Assembly (NCBI RefSeq): GCF_003144115.1
Contig: NW_020312008.1
Location: forward strand, 586,477 to 650,476
Source: Tilletiopsis washingtonensis
Taxonomy: Eukaryota > Basidiomycota > Exobasidiomycetes > Entylomatales
Direction: 5' to 3'
Length of the DNA: 64,000 nucleotides
Shown: positions 53,616-63,986 of the stretch, piece after piece
How the letters are laid out: every line of letters begins with the position of its first letter
Numbering within the stretch: the first letter of the stretch is position 1
Notes under the pieces: model-generated
What the model was told of the DNA's origin: nothing
Database searches by the model: none
The model's input: only the letters and a program-made list of their open reading frames with translations
Program-made: the position numbers and the translations under genes

Positions 53616-56484
53616 TCAGAACCATCTTCGCCGCTGCGAGGCAGTGTCAGCGTCTTGTGATCGATCTTCTGCTGCTCGCGACACTCACCTGCAGGCCGAG
53701 AAGCTCGAGGAACGAGCGTGCCATGCCGCCGACCTGCAGCGCCGGCGGCTGCACGCCCTTGCCGTGCACTTTGAGCGTCCACACGACCTCGCCGTCGACG
53801 TAGAGGCGCGACGTGACGACGGGCGACTGCGACTCGCGCGTGTCGACCTCAAACTGCGTCGCTGCGTCAGCACAGATGCAAGCACACTTAGTGGCGTCAA
53901 ACGCACGGTCGACCACTTGACGTTGCCGTCGGGCGTGTACCTGTACACGCGCTCGGCGCCCGTGGGGCCCAGGCCGTGCTCGTCGCTGAATGTCCGCACG
54001 GGCAGGTAGAACATGGACATGGGCGACGTGCTGAACTCGGTCACCGGGTGCACGTCGGATCGCTCGTACGTCTGCGCGCGCAGGCCCACGGCGGCGTGCT
54101 CGTGGCGGTCGCCAGAGAGGACGATGACGTTGGGCACGTACTGCGGTGTGTTAGCGACGCGCGAGAGGCGCTGTACTGCCGGTGCTCACCTGCATCACCT
54201 CAAGCAGGCCCTCGCGCTCGTGGCGGTACGCGCTCCATGAGTCAACTTGACCTGCAGTAGCGAGTCATCAGCGAGGGGCGCGTGCCGAAGCCCGGCCTCG
54301 ACTGACCGTCAAAGTCAAGAGGGCCACCCCAGAGCGTGTTGAACGGCACGGATGATACGACGAACTATAGGCGTGTCAGCCGAAGTGACATGCATTTGCG
54401 GGCACAGCGCATACCTTGAACGTAGCAGTCGAGCTAAGACGCAAAGCGCAGGTCAGCCTCTTGACCTGTGCACTTCGTCGCCGTGACTCACTTGACGGCG
54501 CCGAGCCAGCGCAGGAAGACCTCGCGCTGCTGCTGCCCGAGCATCGACTTGTGCTCGTCGTCAGGCAGCTCGGGCGGCGAGCGGTGGGCGCGCGTGTCGA
54601 GCACGAAGAAGGCCGTGTCGCCGTAGCTGTCGCACGGACGAAGTCAGCCTCTACCGGGCCTTACGGCTTAGCGCGCGTGCGCACCGGAACGAGTAGTAGT
54701 TGCGGCCCTGCTCGATGGCCGGCGGGTTCGCGCTGCCGACGTACTCCTGCCACGCCTGGTTCGCCGGCTCAAATGCCTTGTTGCGGCCCACACTCGTTGC
54801 CGTCTCGTCGGCGCCCTGCAGCTCGTAGCCCGACCAGTTGTTCTTCACCTCGTGGTCGTCGTAGATGCCTGCCGTGCGCATGTCAGCAGCCGCGACTCCG
54901 CCGCACCTTGCGCAGATACGCACCGATGACAGGCAGCCGCTCGTACACGCGCCGGAACGACTCGGACGCGTACAGGTTGCGGAAGAGCAGGCGGTACGCA
55001 TTCGTCACGGCGCCGCCCCAGCGCGGCACGTCGGCGTAGATGAGGTCGCCGAGCTGCAGGAAGAAGCGCACGGCGGGACGCTCGCGGCCGTCGATGAGCG
55101 CGTTGGCGAACTGGTCGAAGCCCTGGATGCGGTTGCGCGTCGCGTAGCCGCCGTGCTCGCCGTGCCCGAGCGCACGCAGGATCCAAGACCAGGCCTGCAA
55201 AGGCGTCAGCACATGCACTGGCGTTGCTTGCACGTCAGGTGCTCACCCAGAACTGCGTCGGCTGCCACGGGAAGTCAGGCTTGACGCATGAGCTCGTCGC
55301 AAAGGTGAAGCTGCAGCACAGGTGAGCGTCCGTAGAGCAGCGCAGGGGCAAAGCACTCACTGATTCGGGTCGTCGAGCGGCGTAGCCTGCCCCTCCTGAC
55401 CCTGCGGCGCACCAGCAAGACGCTTGCGCGCCAGCTTGGGGTCAGGCCAAGTGACGAAGCTGCGCGGGCGGTGCGGGTGCGGCGCAAACGTCGAGTTGTG
55501 CACGAAGGCCAGGCGCCACTCGTAGGCCGTGGCGGGCCAAAGGCCTTCGAGCGTCGCCGTGCCCGTCCAATCCGTCGCCTCCGTCAGCGTCACGGCCGGC
55601 CCGCGCTCCCAGCGCTTCGGCTGCGAGCGTGCGCGGCCGTCGATGTCGCGCTCGGCACGCGGTGCCAGCGCCTCGCGGTACACGATGCGCAGCGGCGCCG
55701 GGTTCTGGTAGATCTCAGACCCAGCACGCAGCGTGCTGCGCCCGCCAGACTCGTCCTCCAGCAGCGAGGACCAGTCGCTCGTCGCCTCGTGGCCCAGCGG
55801 GAAGGGGTAGCGCACATGCAGCACGGCCGAGCTGGGCGAGAGATGTCCGACGCGCGCAAAGTGCAGCGTGTGCTCGTGGTGCGAGGGGAAGAGGTAGGGC
55901 GAGGAGAAGGCGTCGAGGAAGAAGAGCAGCAGCAGCACGTGCTGCGCCAGCGCCAGCAGGTTGCCGCCGGGCGAGGAGGTCGAGAGGCCGAAGATCGAGG
56001 GTGCGATCTTGGCAAAGAAGCCTGGCCGCGCGACCTTGGTCGGCTCAACGTGTGCGACGGGCGCCGCGTGCTCGTCGGTGGCGGGCGCCGGCAGCAGTGC
56101 CGAGCCCTCGCTGGGCTTCTCGTCGCCGGCGGTGTGGGCGATGGCCTGGCGCCCGGCGGCGGCGCCGAGGCGCAGCTGGCCGACGGGGATGGCGCTGGCC
56201 ATCTCGCGCAGCGCACGGGCGGCGGCATCGCGGCGCGAGAGGCGCCAGGCGTGCACGCTCCAGGTGAAGGCGTACGTGCCGAAGAGGAGCGGCACAGCGG
56301 GCCAGGCGGCGCTGGTGGGGATCCACTGCAGGAAGACGTAGACGAGGACGCGGAAGAGGACGCTGCTGAGCAGCTGCAGCGAGTCGAGCAGGCCGCGTGG
56401 CAGCGGCGCGGGCGCCGTGCTGGGCGTGGCGGGTGCGGCCTGCGTGCGCCGGTCGGGCATGAGGGCGGCCTCGCGCTTGGCCAT
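53616..56484 (-). CDS. PhoD-like metallophosphatase with N-terminal membrane segments
   Basis: A 777-aa protein in 11 exons: 55361-56484, 55247-55310, 54924-55194, 54685-54868, 54492-54626, 54415-54433, 54307-54364, 54190-54251, 53907-54140, 53689-53853, 53616-53633. The ATG at 56484 starts MAKREAALMPDRR. Hydrophobic stretches near 52-85 and 175-200 predict membrane anchoring. A fibronectin-like part precedes the catalytic fold: FATSSCVKPDFPW (376-390), FLQLGDLIYAD (D446), GIYDDHEVKNNW (D490, D491, H492) and VLSGDRHEHA (D650, H652). These match metal and phosphate ligands of PhoD phosphodiesterase/phosphatases. One exon is only 19 nt and one donor is GTCAGT. The final 18-nt exon (ends RRRWF) is the least certain part. 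It converges on the acyltransferase gene with 136 bp between stops. Confidence 0.92.
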
Positions 56485-57586
56485 GGCTGCGACGGAGGGG
56501 TGGAGGTGAGGAGGAGACAAGAGGCGCGTCGCTGTCAGTCAGCGGCGCGACGCGTGCTAAACGCACCCTGCCGCCCGCGCGCGCCCCTGCCTGCCCGCCT
56601 CTGCCGCATGACGCAGCACATGCCGCTCTCACGGGCCGCATCTGCGCGTGGGAACGCCTGCCACGTACCTCTCGACCCCTAGTCCGCCTCGCTGCTGCCT
56701 GATACGCAGAGCTGCGGCAGCTCGTTTGGCCTCATAATGCACTGCAGAAGGTCTCGAGTGCGCTAGCCGGGTCGAGATCAAGCCTGCGTACCGGCAGACA
56801 AGCAGGGATGGCGTGGAGGAGCGCGGTGTTGGCCGCCTTTGTGTGGCAGGCGCCCGGCAGCCTTACGTCTCAACATGTCCATGCAACATCGCGCACACGA
56901 CCAACACTTTTGCTCTGCACTCGGCGTGGTCTATCTGTCTCGCCACTTTGCTGTTGCACATGCTCGTCTCTTCAGACGAAGAGGGAGCAGCTCTGTTGAT
57001 GCTGGGTATGTGTCGGCCGGCGCAGACGCGCGCACCTCGGCCGTCCGCCGCGCCTGCTTCGAAATGCGCGGCGTGTCGTTGGCGTGCCTTGCGAGGCGTG
57101 TTGCGCGCGCAGACAAGCTCGGGCAGATCTGCGCTAGCCAAGGCGGCATGGCCGAGCCTCCAGCTCGAGCAGCACGACAGCCGGTGCCGTCCACCCTTGC
57201 CACGCTGCGGCCGCAAGAGCCGGCTCCGGCATGCGAGCCGAGCGCCAAGGGGCGCGCAGACGAGAGGCCGGGCGGCCGGCATTCGGGGCAGCGCGCAGAT
57301 CGTACGTTGCGTGCGAGCGCGGGCACGCGGCGAGTGAGGTGTCGGCGCTGACGTGCGCGCTAGCGCCGCTGTCGGACCCCGCGTCCGCGTCTTGCGGTGT
57401 GGCCGCTCGCATGACCCGGCGACGTGGAAGGGGCCGCACCCTGCTGGACAGGCGAGTGGCAGCCGCGGCCGCTTCTCTCTGCACCACCATCACCACCACC
57501 AGCACAAGCCGCCACCACCCTCTTTGTTTCTCTCTAGCCGCTGCCGTCTTCGCCTCTCCTGCGCAACCCCGTCCTCGTGCTCCACC
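56485..57586. other. Divergent intergenic region
   Basis: A 1.1-kb spacer between the PhoD-like gene and the small membrane protein gene. The last 100 bp are pyrimidine-rich with CACCAC runs, like a fungal leader. Nothing else is recognised. Confidence 0.5.
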
Positions 57587-57834
57587 ATGGCCTGTCCCGG
57601 TGCGTCACTCTCTCTCTGCTCTCCATCTCACGCGCTGACACCTCTCCTGCAGTGAACCACCCCTTCTTCCACGCCCTCGTCTTTCTCCTCGGCGTCATCG
57701 TCGTGCTCGTGCGCCACGTCAAGGCAGACGACTCGCTCGCGGCGCTCATGGCCGCGCAGCAGTACTCGGCGCCACAGCTGCTCCTGGCCGCCGCGGCAGA
57801 CGGCGTGGGGTCACATGTGCCGTGGAGTGTCTGA
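57587..57834 (+). CDS. Small predicted membrane protein
   Basis: Two exons, 57587-57599 and 57653-57834, encode 64 aa: MACPVNHPFFHALVFLLG, then IVVLVRHVKADDSL and a short Ala/Gln/Leu-rich end. Support comes from an ATG in a pyrimidine-rich leader (TCCACCATGG), a GTGCGT donor, a TGCAG acceptor, phase continuity and a single hydrophobic helix at about residues 9-24. I recognise no family. A further downstream exon or a spurious model cannot be ruled out. Confidence 0.5.
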
Positions 57835-58458
57835 ACTGGTGCGTGGAGGCAGGGGTGGGGACAATTGCGGCATGGCTGGAGGAGGCATGATGTGCATCGC
57901 TGCCTGGGAGGTGTGGCAAGGTCGCTGGGTGGCGAAGCGAAGCAGAGAGCAGCAAATCCCGGCGCTCGAGCTGCTGTCTGCCGGCCTGCTGGGCAGCAAA
58001 CACGCTGTACATGCGCTGCAAGGTGCGAGGGCTGTCTTTCTGCTGTGCGAGCTATCCGAGTCGGGCAGGCGATCCATGGCGGTCCAACGTCGGCAGAGCT
58101 GGCGCCGTCGTCTCGAGCGCTGCGCGACCTGCGCTGACTCTGCCGCTCCTCCAGTCCCGTGCTCTCCTCTGCTAGCCTCCTCGATCCGAGCCTCTCCGCT
58201 GCTCGCCACTGTACTTCTATCTCCAAGGATGCCCTAATCATCGATATGCTGTGACACTGCTTTGCGACGCACGCTTGGAGACGAGTCACACGGCCACAAG
58301 CGTAACGTGAGGCAGAGGGAGTCAAGTGATGACATAGATATGGGGCACGTATGGTGAGATAGGAGATACAGGCGGAGAAGAGACGTCATGGCGGCGTAGA
58401 GTGGGATCGCGGCAGCGCAGAGCGGGGGTGGAGAGCTGGAGAGCACGGATGCACGCGC
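57835..58458. other. Convergent intergenic region
   Basis: It lies between the ends of the small membrane protein gene and the first secreted-protein gene. The part near 58200-58380 is less GC-rich, as expected for 3' UTRs. No gene is seen. Confidence 0.5.
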
Positions 58459-59098
58459 CTAGATGGCGACGGCGACCTTGACGGCCACGGTCGTCTCGGT
58501 GGCGGTGATCTTGTTGATGAGGCTGCCGACGAAGTCGAAGACCTCGTGCACCTTGATCGTCGCCGTCTTCTCGACGCCCGCCTTGTTCTTGCCCTTGCCG
58601 TCCTGCATGGGATGCGTCAGTCTGGCTCGGCTGCATGGCACGAAGGAGAGATGTGACGCACGACGTAGAAGTCAACGGTCGTCGTGCTGCCGCTCGTCGA
58701 GTACTTCTCGCTGTACGCGCGGAAGATCTGCTTGTCCGTCGGGTCGTTCTGCAGCTTGTCGCGCAGGTCGGCAGCGCCGGAGGCCGTCTGGCCACCCTTG
58801 CCGTCGAGTGTCTGTGCATGTGGGGTGAGTCGTCTGTGCGCGCGGCGTGGTCGCTGATGCTCACCTCGTAACGTGTCACGCCGTCCGTCACGGGCACGCT
58901 GTGGCAGAGTCAGCACAGATATAGGCGTGCTGAGAGCGAGCGGGCTCACGCATTGGCATCGCCGGCAGAGTGGCTGACGAGCGCCTTGATGTACTTGGCG
59001 ACCGCCGACTGCTGGCAGCCGGCATCGCACGTGTCGCGCTGCACGGGCATGGCCGCGGCGAGCGTCGACGAGAAGAGGAGGACGGCGAGGAACTTGAA
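58459..59098 (-). CDS. Small secreted Cys-containing protein with disrupted start, paralog of 60396-61031
   Basis: Exons are 58950-59098, 58865-58898, 58662-58811 and 58459-58602. The first exon reads FKFLAVLLFSSTLAAAMPVQ, then TCDAGCQQSAVAKYIKALVS, clearly a secretion signal followed by the mature protein. Later exons give VPVTDGVTRYE, TLDGKGGQTASG, DFYVV and a beta-rich end (KVHEVFDFVGSLINKI). The paralog at 60396-61031 starts MQ before the same signal and has introns at the same places and phases. Here the MQ codons are missing: CTGCAG precedes FKF, and ATGCAG occurs only two 67-bp repeats upstream, out of frame and followed by a stop. Translation may start at the internal ATG (59050; MPVQRDTCDAGC, 142 aa, no signal) or from an unseen exon. 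Domain may be SnoaL/NTF2-like (DUF8021 style); that is a guess. Confidence 0.7.
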
Positions 59099-59290
59099 CT
59101 GCAGAGGAGAGAGATTAGAGGGAGAGAGGGTGGGTTGGTGGGAGGAGGGCGGCGAGGAACTTGAACTGCAGAGGAGAGAGATTAGAGGGAGAGAGGGTGG
59201 GTTGGTGGGAGGAGGGCGGCGAGGAACTTGAACTGCATGGTGAGAGATTGGAGGGGAGGGTGGATTGGTGGGAGGAGGGTGGATTGGTGA
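59085..59290 (-). repeat. 67-bp tandem triplication over the start of the secreted-protein gene
   Basis: The motif AACTTGAACTGCA starts at 59091, 59158 and 59225, a period of 67 bp. The two copies nearest the gene are almost identical; the third, farthest upstream, carries the original CACCATGCAG start context and differs at several bases. On the minus strand the junctions read CTCTAATCTCTCTCCTCTGCAG, which looks like a branch point, polypyrimidine tract and splice acceptor. Confidence 0.95.
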
Positions 59291-60395
59291 GGAAGAAGTG
59301 GGAGAGGCGGCGCATCAGGCCGCCTTTTGAGCTTGTGCGGCGCCGAAGCAAGCGAGGCGTAGCGTGGAGGATCGTGCGAGAGCCGTCGTCAGGCCAGCCC
59401 GGTCCCGCGCCTTGCCCGGTCCGAGTGGCTTCGAGGCGGAGGCGCCAGGCACGGCGGGAGAGATCAGGTACAGGCATGCTTGTCCTGGCTGTCGAATCTG
59501 GCCCTGAGCCGCTCCGTCCCGCACCCCTCAGGCACCATCGAAGCACCTGCAAGAGCCAGAGGGGCTCCTCGTCGATCTTCGCTGCCCCTACAAGGCACCG
59601 AGAAGTGCAGCAAGGCCTGGAGTCTTCGCGCCACGAGCGTTCGTCGGGCCCCTTGGAGCGGGTCATGCCGGATCCGCCGCCGCCAGGTACAGGCCTGCGT
59701 GCCTTGGAAGGGCCGCAGATCGACATTGATCCGGGGCGAGGAGGCTGGCCTCCCCGAGAAGCGTTTGCGTGCTGCTCAGCATCCTCCTGGCGTCTCCTGA
59801 CAGCGACTCCTCTCGGCGCTCCAGGCACAGATGAGGCGCGAGCGTGGTGCGAAAGCGGGGCCTCAGCCTTTCATTAGGCCACGGGAGCGCGCATTGAGCG
59901 GGAAGCGCCCTGGCGGCGGCCCGACAGGAGAGCACTCCACTCGCTTGCCCGCCTAGCAAGCGCCTCCTCGTCTATGCATAGCAGCTGCTTCGACGCATCG
60001 GTCGCAGAGACGCTTGGAGCACACCACCGAGCTCGGCCCAGGAGCGCTGCTCTGACTCAGCCGCACTCTGCTTGCATCAGCCTCGAGGAGCACAGGAGCC
60101 AAAGTCTAGCCTGCCTCGCTCCGAGAGGAGCATGCGCCTGGTGCTGGGCCGCGATCGATCAACCTCCTCCTCGCTCGGCAGCGGTGGCTGTGTACATCCG
60201 AAGCCCAGAGATGACAAGAGCGAGAGGAGCTCCGTCGAGAGGTGCGGCTCTTCAGCTCAGAGCAGCCGAACACACGCATCGCTGCTGAGCGGACCCCTTG
60301 GGAGGTTGGACGGGCAGCATGTATAGATTAGGCAGCAAGATAAGAGAGGGCAATAAGAGAGGGTAGCATATCGTAGCGCACTGCTACGCAGCGCT
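59291..60395. other. Spacer between the two secreted-protein paralogs
   Basis: It would hold the promoter of the 58459-59098 gene and the 3' UTR of the 60396-61031 gene. I looked for a third, decayed paralog on the minus strand and saw none. Short AT-richer ATAAGAGAGGG repeats occur at about 60339-60363. Confidence 0.5.
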
Positions 60396-61031
60396 TCACG
60401 CCGGCGTCTGGGTGTAGACGTCGATGCGGCTGATGAGCGTGTCTGCGTACTGGAAGTACTCGTAGACGCGTGTCTTGGCGCCCGGGATCGGGATGGCGCC
60501 GTTGAGCAAGCCCGTGTCCTGCGGGCGGGATGTCAGCTCGGCGCCTCGCTGCGGCGCCCGGTGTACGCACGATCTTGTAGTTGACGAGCAGCGTGCCGTT
60601 GTCGAAGGCCGTGTACGCCTGCTCGTAGGCGCGGTAGGCGAGCGCCGAGGCGCCGAACTGCAGGCCGAGGCGCATGTCCGTCGCCGAGAAGGACGTCTGG
60701 AAGGGCCCGATGCCGTTGAACGTCTGCGCCAGTCAGAGTGTCAGTGCGTGCGGCGGCAGCAGTAAGAGTGTGAGAGACGGCAGTCAGCCTGCTCACCTCG
60801 AAGCGCTTGACGTCGTCGGTGAGTGGCACGCTGCGCAGGGCTGTTCAGCACGGGCAGCCACGGCACGCTGCGCCTGCCTCACGCATCGGCGTCGGCCTTG
60901 CTGTGCGTCGTGAGCGCCTTGATGTAGGCGTCGGCGCCAGCGCGCTTGCAAGTCGCATCGCACGCGCGGCGGGGCAGCGAGGCGGCGAGCGCCGACGAGC
61001 CGAGCAGCAGGAGGGCAAAGGAGAGCTGCAT
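60396..61031 (-). CDS. Small secreted Cys-containing protein (possible SnoaL/NTF2-like)
   Basis: A 152-aa secreted protein in four exons: 60883-61031, 60797-60830, 60571-60723, 60396-60518. The signal peptide MQLSFALLLLGSSALA is followed by SLPRRACDATCKRAGADAYI, then ALTTHSKADADAVPLTDDVK and a beta-rich remainder (NGTLLVNYKIVDTG, KTRVYEYFQYADTLISRID) ending TQTPA. Exon 2 is only 34 nt. The helix-then-VPLTDDV arrangement is reminiscent of SnoaL/DUF8021 secreted folds, by pattern only. It is the intact tandem paralog of 58459-59098, sharing intron positions and phases. Two cysteines near the mature N-terminus (CxxxC) are shared. Small size and secretion make it an effector-like candidate, but nothing in the sequence shows a host target. 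Confidence 0.85.
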
Positions 61032-61529
61032 GGTGGTGGTGTGAGGAAGAGGGTTGCGGTGCGGTGTGGTGCACTAAGCGTGCCCAGCTCTCGGAGGGGC
61101 GTGTCCGCCGTGATTGATGAGCGCGCCGGCGGCGTGAGGGCCTTCGCGCGCCTGCTGCGAGCAAGCGGCTTGGCGGGGGAGCATCGCTTCCACGCAGAAG
61201 GAGCGGGCGTCGCAAGCGCTGCCGCTGCTGCGACTTGCGCTGCTGGCCCCGCACAGGTCCACAGCGCAGTCTTAGTGCGGCCACCATGCTGCGAGAAGCC
61301 CGCGGGAGTGGATGGCGTCGTCCGGCGGCGGATTATCCGGCCAGCCGGCGGCGGTACCGCGACGGGAGGGGATGGAGCCGTCGGCACGGCGTCCTAGCGC
61401 CGGCAGCATGCGCAGCGCCGTCCGGCAAGCCTCAGGAGTGCCTTGCCCTCGTCCCTTTGGGAGGCAAAAGCGTGCGCGCTGCCCTCATCCTCCTGATGCG
61501 AGGCAAAAGCGTGCCCCTGCGAGTAGGGC
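61032..61529. other. Intergenic region with a 39-bp imperfect direct repeat
   Basis: It holds the promoter of the 60396-61031 gene and the flank of the tRNA. GAGGCAAAAGCGTGC occurs at 61461-61475 and 61500-61514, 39 bp apart, within a longer diverged repeat. No gene is seen. Confidence 0.5.
61461..61514. repeat. Direct repeat GAGGCAAAAGCGTGC beside the tRNA gene
   Basis: Two exact 15-bp copies, at 61461 and 61500, are preceded by similar pyrimidine-rich sequence (CCCTCGTCC and CCCTCATCC). They lie just past the 3' end of the tRNA gene. Origin is unknown. Confidence 0.85.
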
Positions 61530-61533
61530 AAAA
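61530..61533 (-). terminator. RNA polymerase III terminator
   Basis: A TTTT run on the minus strand lies six bases past the end of the tRNA (AATTGATTTTGCC), the usual Pol III stop. Confidence 0.75.
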
Positions 61534-61539
61534 TCAATT

Positions 61540-61630
61540 GCTTGGACGGGGAATCGAACCCCGGGCTCCCGCAACCGGTGCGATCACTCGCTTGTGGCAA
61601 GCGAGAATTTTACCACTAAACCACCCAAGC
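61540..61630 (-). tRNA. tRNA-Gly(GCC) with a short intron
   Basis: Minus-strand cloverleaf: acceptor stem GCTTGGG with TCCAAGC; D-arm TGGTTTAGTGGTAAAA (A box); anticodon stem CTCGC with GCGGG (one T-G pair); loop TTGCCA carrying anticodon GCC; T-arm CGGGG-TTCGATT-CCCCG (B box). The 91-nt gene is about 21 nt longer than a normal tRNA-Gly; the surplus lies just after the anticodon-adjacent A, at the canonical intron position, and begins CAAGCGAG. CCA is not encoded, as in eukaryotes. An alternative anticodon stem without intron (TCGCT with AGCGA) gives the same anticodon but leaves an oversized variable arm. Confidence 0.93.
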
Positions 61631-62503
61631 ATCCATATTGACCGTCTCAATTAGACAATATATGAACTTTACTACAACGGAAGCAGCACGGCGAACGTAA
61701 GATGCTGACTCGCCATCGCGAGCCTCCGTTGAAACGTTATGGAGCTTAGGTGCTTTAGTGGAGCGCATTGTCAGTTGCTCTCTCACGAGTCTCGCTCACT
61801 TGACGTGTACCTAGGTCGTAGGAGAGCAGGGCACTCTCCTGCGTGCAGGACTCCTCGCCTTGCCGCAGTGAGCCCTGAGCCGTTGCCATCGCCTTGAGCA
61901 GAGAGCCACATCTGGAGCCTTCGGCCGCGGCCCTCTGGTCCTGCTGATCTCACCGTTGCTGACTTGCATCTTCCTTCCCGTGGCAGGACTCGTCTCGCTG
62001 CCTGTACTTGCATGCGCCGAGCGTGTCCATGACAGCCCGATGACAAGTCAGCACCTTTCCTCATTGAAGCGCTCCTGCCTCTCCTGGCTGCGTCGTGTGC
62101 TGCAGCGAGCCTCGACGGCGCCGTGCTCGTCCGGAGTGCATCACAGCTCGACGCTCGGTCGCGCTCGCAGGCCTAGTCCACGCACGAAGCCACGCAGCTG
62201 CGCACATCGATCACAACAGACGGCAAGAGCAAAGAGTAGCGTTGGATCGCGCCGGCCAGCAAAAGGGTAGGATGGGTGTGTACGACTTGCTACAGCGGGG
62301 ACGACTTCGGTTGGGAGAGAGGGATCTTTTTCGCCACGGGCGCGCAGACGAGCGGGGAGAGGAAAAGAGGAGGAAAGGGCGCGCGCCCAGGCAGCGGGCG
62401 GCGCATTGGGCGGACGTGCGTGGACGTCCGCCGGTGCTGGGATGCGACGCCCGTGCGGCGAGCCACCGCAACTGACGTGCATCTCGCGTGCGTGCGCGCA
62501 CGC
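61631..62503. other. Intergenic region between tRNA-Gly and the Stm1-like gene
   Basis: The first 100 bp are AT-richer (ACAATATATGAAC near 61655), as is common upstream of fungal tRNA genes. The remainder has open frames without motifs and presumably includes the 3' UTR of the Stm1-like gene. No further gene is seen. Confidence 0.5.
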
Positions 62504-63986
62504 TTAGCCGAGCGACGGGAAGGCGCTCTGGTCCTCGAGGTTGACGCTGGCGCCGGCGTTGCCGCCACGGCCGCCGCGCGGGGCAGCAGCGCCACGCGGG
62601 CCGCCACGGCCGCCACGGGCGCCGCGCTCGGCGCCGCGGAACGAGCCACGCTCGCCGCCACGGAAGGCACCGCGCTCGCCGCCACGGCCGCCACGGCCAC
62701 CGCGCGCACCGCCGCGGCCGCCGCGCTCGGCACCGCCGGCGGGCTGGTTGAACGTCTGCTCGATCTCGAGCACCTGCCGCTCCTTCTTCTCGCGCGTGCG
62801 CCGGGCAGTCTCCTGCGGATGGAGGTGTCAGCGACGGCGAGCGAGCCACGCCGGCAGTCGTCGAAGGGCCATGCCACGCCTTGCACGCATGCACCCGCAG
62901 TGCGGCGCTGCACGCTCCGCACAGGCATCTCCCATGCTTCTTACACTCGACTCACCTTCTCCTTGGCGGCCCAGAAGTCCGTGTTGCCCTCGCCCTTCAC
63001 GACCTTCTGGCCGAGGCTCGAGTCGTCCGTCTCGGCCTCGCGCAGCGGCTTGGCGGCGGCGCTGAGCTGGGCGCGCTTGGCCTTCTGCTCGGCCAGGTAG
63101 TCGTCGTACGTCTTGGTGTTGTCCTCCTCCTCCTCCGGCACGGGCGCGACGGCGGGCGCTGCGGCGCCGGCAGCGGCATCGTCGCCGTTGGCAATGGCGG
63201 GCTGCGCGGCAGCCTCGGCGGTGGCCGCAGCGCCCTCGGCGGCGGCGTCGGCGACGGCGTTCTGCTCGGCGGCGAGCTCGCGCTTGCCGTCCTCGCCGCC
63301 CCAGCCCTGGCGCAGGTTCTTGTCCGTGTCGCTGGAGCACGCCGTCAGATGCAGGCCACGTCGCCCCACGCCCGCCGGCACTCACACACGGTCCGTCTGC
63401 GAGTGACGGTCAAAGGCACGGCCGCGGCCGCGCGGTGCGCCGCGGCCACGGCCACGGCTGTCGGAGCCACGAGCGGGGCCTGCAGGTGGAGGATGATGAG
63501 CACGGCCCGTGCAGCGACGCAAGTGCGAGTCCGGCATCGCGAGCCTAGCCCATCATGCTCGACATCGACGGCCCAGCAGCATAATCCCACGCCGTGGCTG
63601 GCACCGCACCACTCCACACGAGTCCACTCACGACGCTCTCCGCGCACATCGCGCTGCTGCGCCAGCTCGGCATCCTCGGGGCCGGCGTTGGCGGCGGGGG
63701 CAGCGCCGCGCTGGGCACCACCGCGGGCGCCGCCGCGGCCAGCACCGCGCTGGTTGGCGCCGCCGCGAGCAGCAGCAGGGGCCGGGGCGGCACCGCCGGC
63801 GCCGACGACGTTGCGCTTGGGCGCAGCGGCCGGGGCTGCAGCAGCAGCCGGGGCAGCGGCGGGCGCGGGCGACGGTCCGTCGTCATCTGGAAGCAGTCGC
63901 GGTGAGCCAGGTCTGAGAATGCACCGTGCTGCTGCACGCGACTCACCGCCCAGCAGCGCGAAGGGGTTTCTGCTTGCGACCGACAT
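62504..63986 (-). CDS. Stm1/SERBP1 (HABP4-PAI-RBP1 family) ribosome-associated RNA-binding protein
   Basis: A 357-aa protein in five exons: 63947-63986, 63632-63886, 63386-63479, 62956-63331, 62504-62812. The N-terminus MSVASRNPFALLGDDD is the hallmark start of the family. An Ala/Pro-rich segment and an Arg-Gly region lead to RAFDRHSQTDR and DTDKNLRQGWGGEDGKREL, the conserved core that threads into the mRNA channel of idle ribosomes. The region EEDNTKTYDDYLAEQKAKR and the basic ARRTREKKERQVLEIEQTF follow. The protein ends in an RGG/FRG box and NLEDQSAFPSLG. Known family roles are ribosome preservation in dormancy and mRNA binding; RGG arginines are usual methylation sites. Every junction keeps phase. 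Confidence 0.95.

Noticed and set aside
55471-56682. A 403-codon plus-strand frame opposite the PhoD-like gene
   Set aside because: The opposite strand encodes the PhoD N-terminus with membrane segments; the plus-strand translation is compositional shadow.
59291-60395. A third, decayed copy of the secreted-protein gene between the two paralogs
   Set aside because: No CDAxC, VPxTD or signal-like segment was found in any minus-strand frame.
61461-61514. The 15-bp direct repeat as target-site duplication of an inserted element
   Set aside because: Only 24 bp lie between the copies and nothing there resembles a mobile element; a local duplication is simpler.
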